From positions 4,196 through 10,363 of the forward strand of contig DKKJ01000437.1 of assembly GCA_002455175.1 (NCBI GenBank): a stretch of DNA of 6,168 nt, written 5' to 3'. Every line of letters begins with the position of its first letter. The stretch's first letter is position 1. The position numbers were made by a program, and so were the translations under genes. A model generated the notes under the pieces. It did no database searches. It was not told where the DNA came from and was given only the letters and a program-made list of their open reading frames with translations. This stretch comes from Opitutaceae bacterium UBA6669. GTDB taxonomy: Bacteria; Verrucomicrobiota; Verrucomicrobiia; Opitutales; Opitutaceae. Below, piece by piece: positions 5,842-6,168 of the stretch.

Positions 5842-5955
5842 ATGGACCCGACAGACGAAGAAAAGGCAAAAGCCGAGCGTGCGGTTCGCTTGCTTTACAT
5901 CCTAATCGGGGTGGGAATCCTTTTGCCCGTGTTTCTCTTTTTTGTTTATCGTTAG
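5842..5955 (+). CDS. 37-residue single-span membrane protein, function unknown
   Basis: The ATG at 5842-5844 opens a 37-codon frame ending in TAG at 5953-5955. The first 16 residues are highly charged (MDPTDEEKAKAERAVR), and residues 17-36 form one continuous hydrophobic segment (including LLYILIGVGILLPVF) before a final Arg. This is the pattern of a single-pass inner-membrane microprotein. The abrupt switch from charged to hydrophobic is hard to get from random sequence, which supports real coding. The next gene starts 17 bases later on the same strand and also encodes a membrane protein, so the two are probably co-transcribed and may act together. Only a weak AAAG lies just upstream of the start. 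I do not recognise the family by name and assign no function. Confidence 0.65.
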   Translation: MDPTDEEKAKAERAVRLLYILIGVGILLPVFLFFVYR

Positions 5956-5972
5956 GACCCCACCGCCTGTTG

Positions 5973-6168
5973 ATGAATAGAACGCTGCTGCCGATCCGCC
6001 TGGTTTTTATCGTGCTGTGTGCTGCGGCCGGATGGCTTGTCTGCTTTACGATCTCTGAATGGGATCGCTACCAGGGGGTGGCTGCGTTTGCCGGTCTTTC
6101 GATCGGTGTCCTCGTGGTTTTGGTCGATCTACTGCTCCGAGGCTTCTCCTTACGAGGGCTCAGCGCTC
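5973..6168 (+). CDS. Membrane protein, probable PIN/TRAM-domain (YacL-like) N-terminus, 3' end missing
   Basis: From the ATG at 5973 the frame is open to the window edge, giving 65 residues. Two hydrophobic segments are visible, at about 8-26 and 35-54, followed by a basic RGFSLRGLSA stretch at 56-65. This matches my memory of the N-terminus of PIN/TRAM proteins (Bacillus YacL type), which have an N-terminal membrane region, then a PIN nuclease-like domain and a TRAM RNA-binding domain. Those later domains lie beyond the window, so the assignment rests on the membrane layout and the FSLRGLSA-like motif. An in-frame TTG directly before the ATG is an alternative start. It follows the small membrane protein gene by 17 bases. 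Confidence 0.5.
   Translation, partial: MNRTLLPIRLVFIVLCAAAGWLVCFTISEWDRYQGVAAFAGLSIGVLVVLVDLLLRGFSLRGLSA

Overview
The window looks like core chromosome from a bacterium of the Verrucomicrobiota, probably the Opitutales. That placement is inferred from remembered gene content and order (GlmU-like beta-helix protein, trpS, the tyrA-aroA-cmk-plsC run, an EVE protein, a PIN/TRAM-type gene), not from a search. Composition is moderately GC-rich and looks even throughout. I see no insertion sequence, phage gene, CRISPR array, rRNA or tRNA, and no stretch over 300 bases lacks a gene.

Layout. On the plus strand, the 3' part of a left-handed beta-helix (GlmU-type) acyltransferase gene runs off the left edge and ends at 592. 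After 62 bases containing a possible hairpin comes complete trpS (655-1620). A 73-base convergent gap follows. Next is a minus-strand cluster read from right to left: an EVE-domain protein (5810-5388), tyrA (5362-4508), aroA (4342-3038), cmk (3033-2350) and plsC (2353-1694). aroA, cmk and plsC are tightly packed: 4 bases separate aroA from cmk, and cmk and plsC overlap by 4 bases in ATGA. A 165-base gap separates tyrA from aroA. To the right, transcribed away from the cluster, are a 37-residue single-membrane-span protein (5842-5955) and the start of a membrane protein, probably of the PIN/TRAM (YacL-like) family, cut by the right edge.

How they work together. TyrA and AroA belong to aromatic amino acid synthesis: AroA makes the chorismate precursor and TyrA commits prephenate or arogenate to tyrosine. 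Cmk and PlsC serve pyrimidine nucleotide and phospholipid synthesis, which meet at CTP-dependent lipid synthesis. TrpS, convergent with the cluster, charges tRNA with another end product of the same aromatic pathway. The EVE protein at the head of the cluster is a PUA-like fold that may bind modified bases.

The region is mostly conventional housekeeping DNA and I do not see a clearly new system. The points most worth a second look are the short membrane protein ahead of the PIN/TRAM-like gene, the absence of Shine-Dalgarno motifs at every visible start, the retained GlmU acetyltransferase residues in the first protein, replacements in the shikimate-3-phosphate side of the AroA site, and NADP-like features in the TyrA cofactor site.
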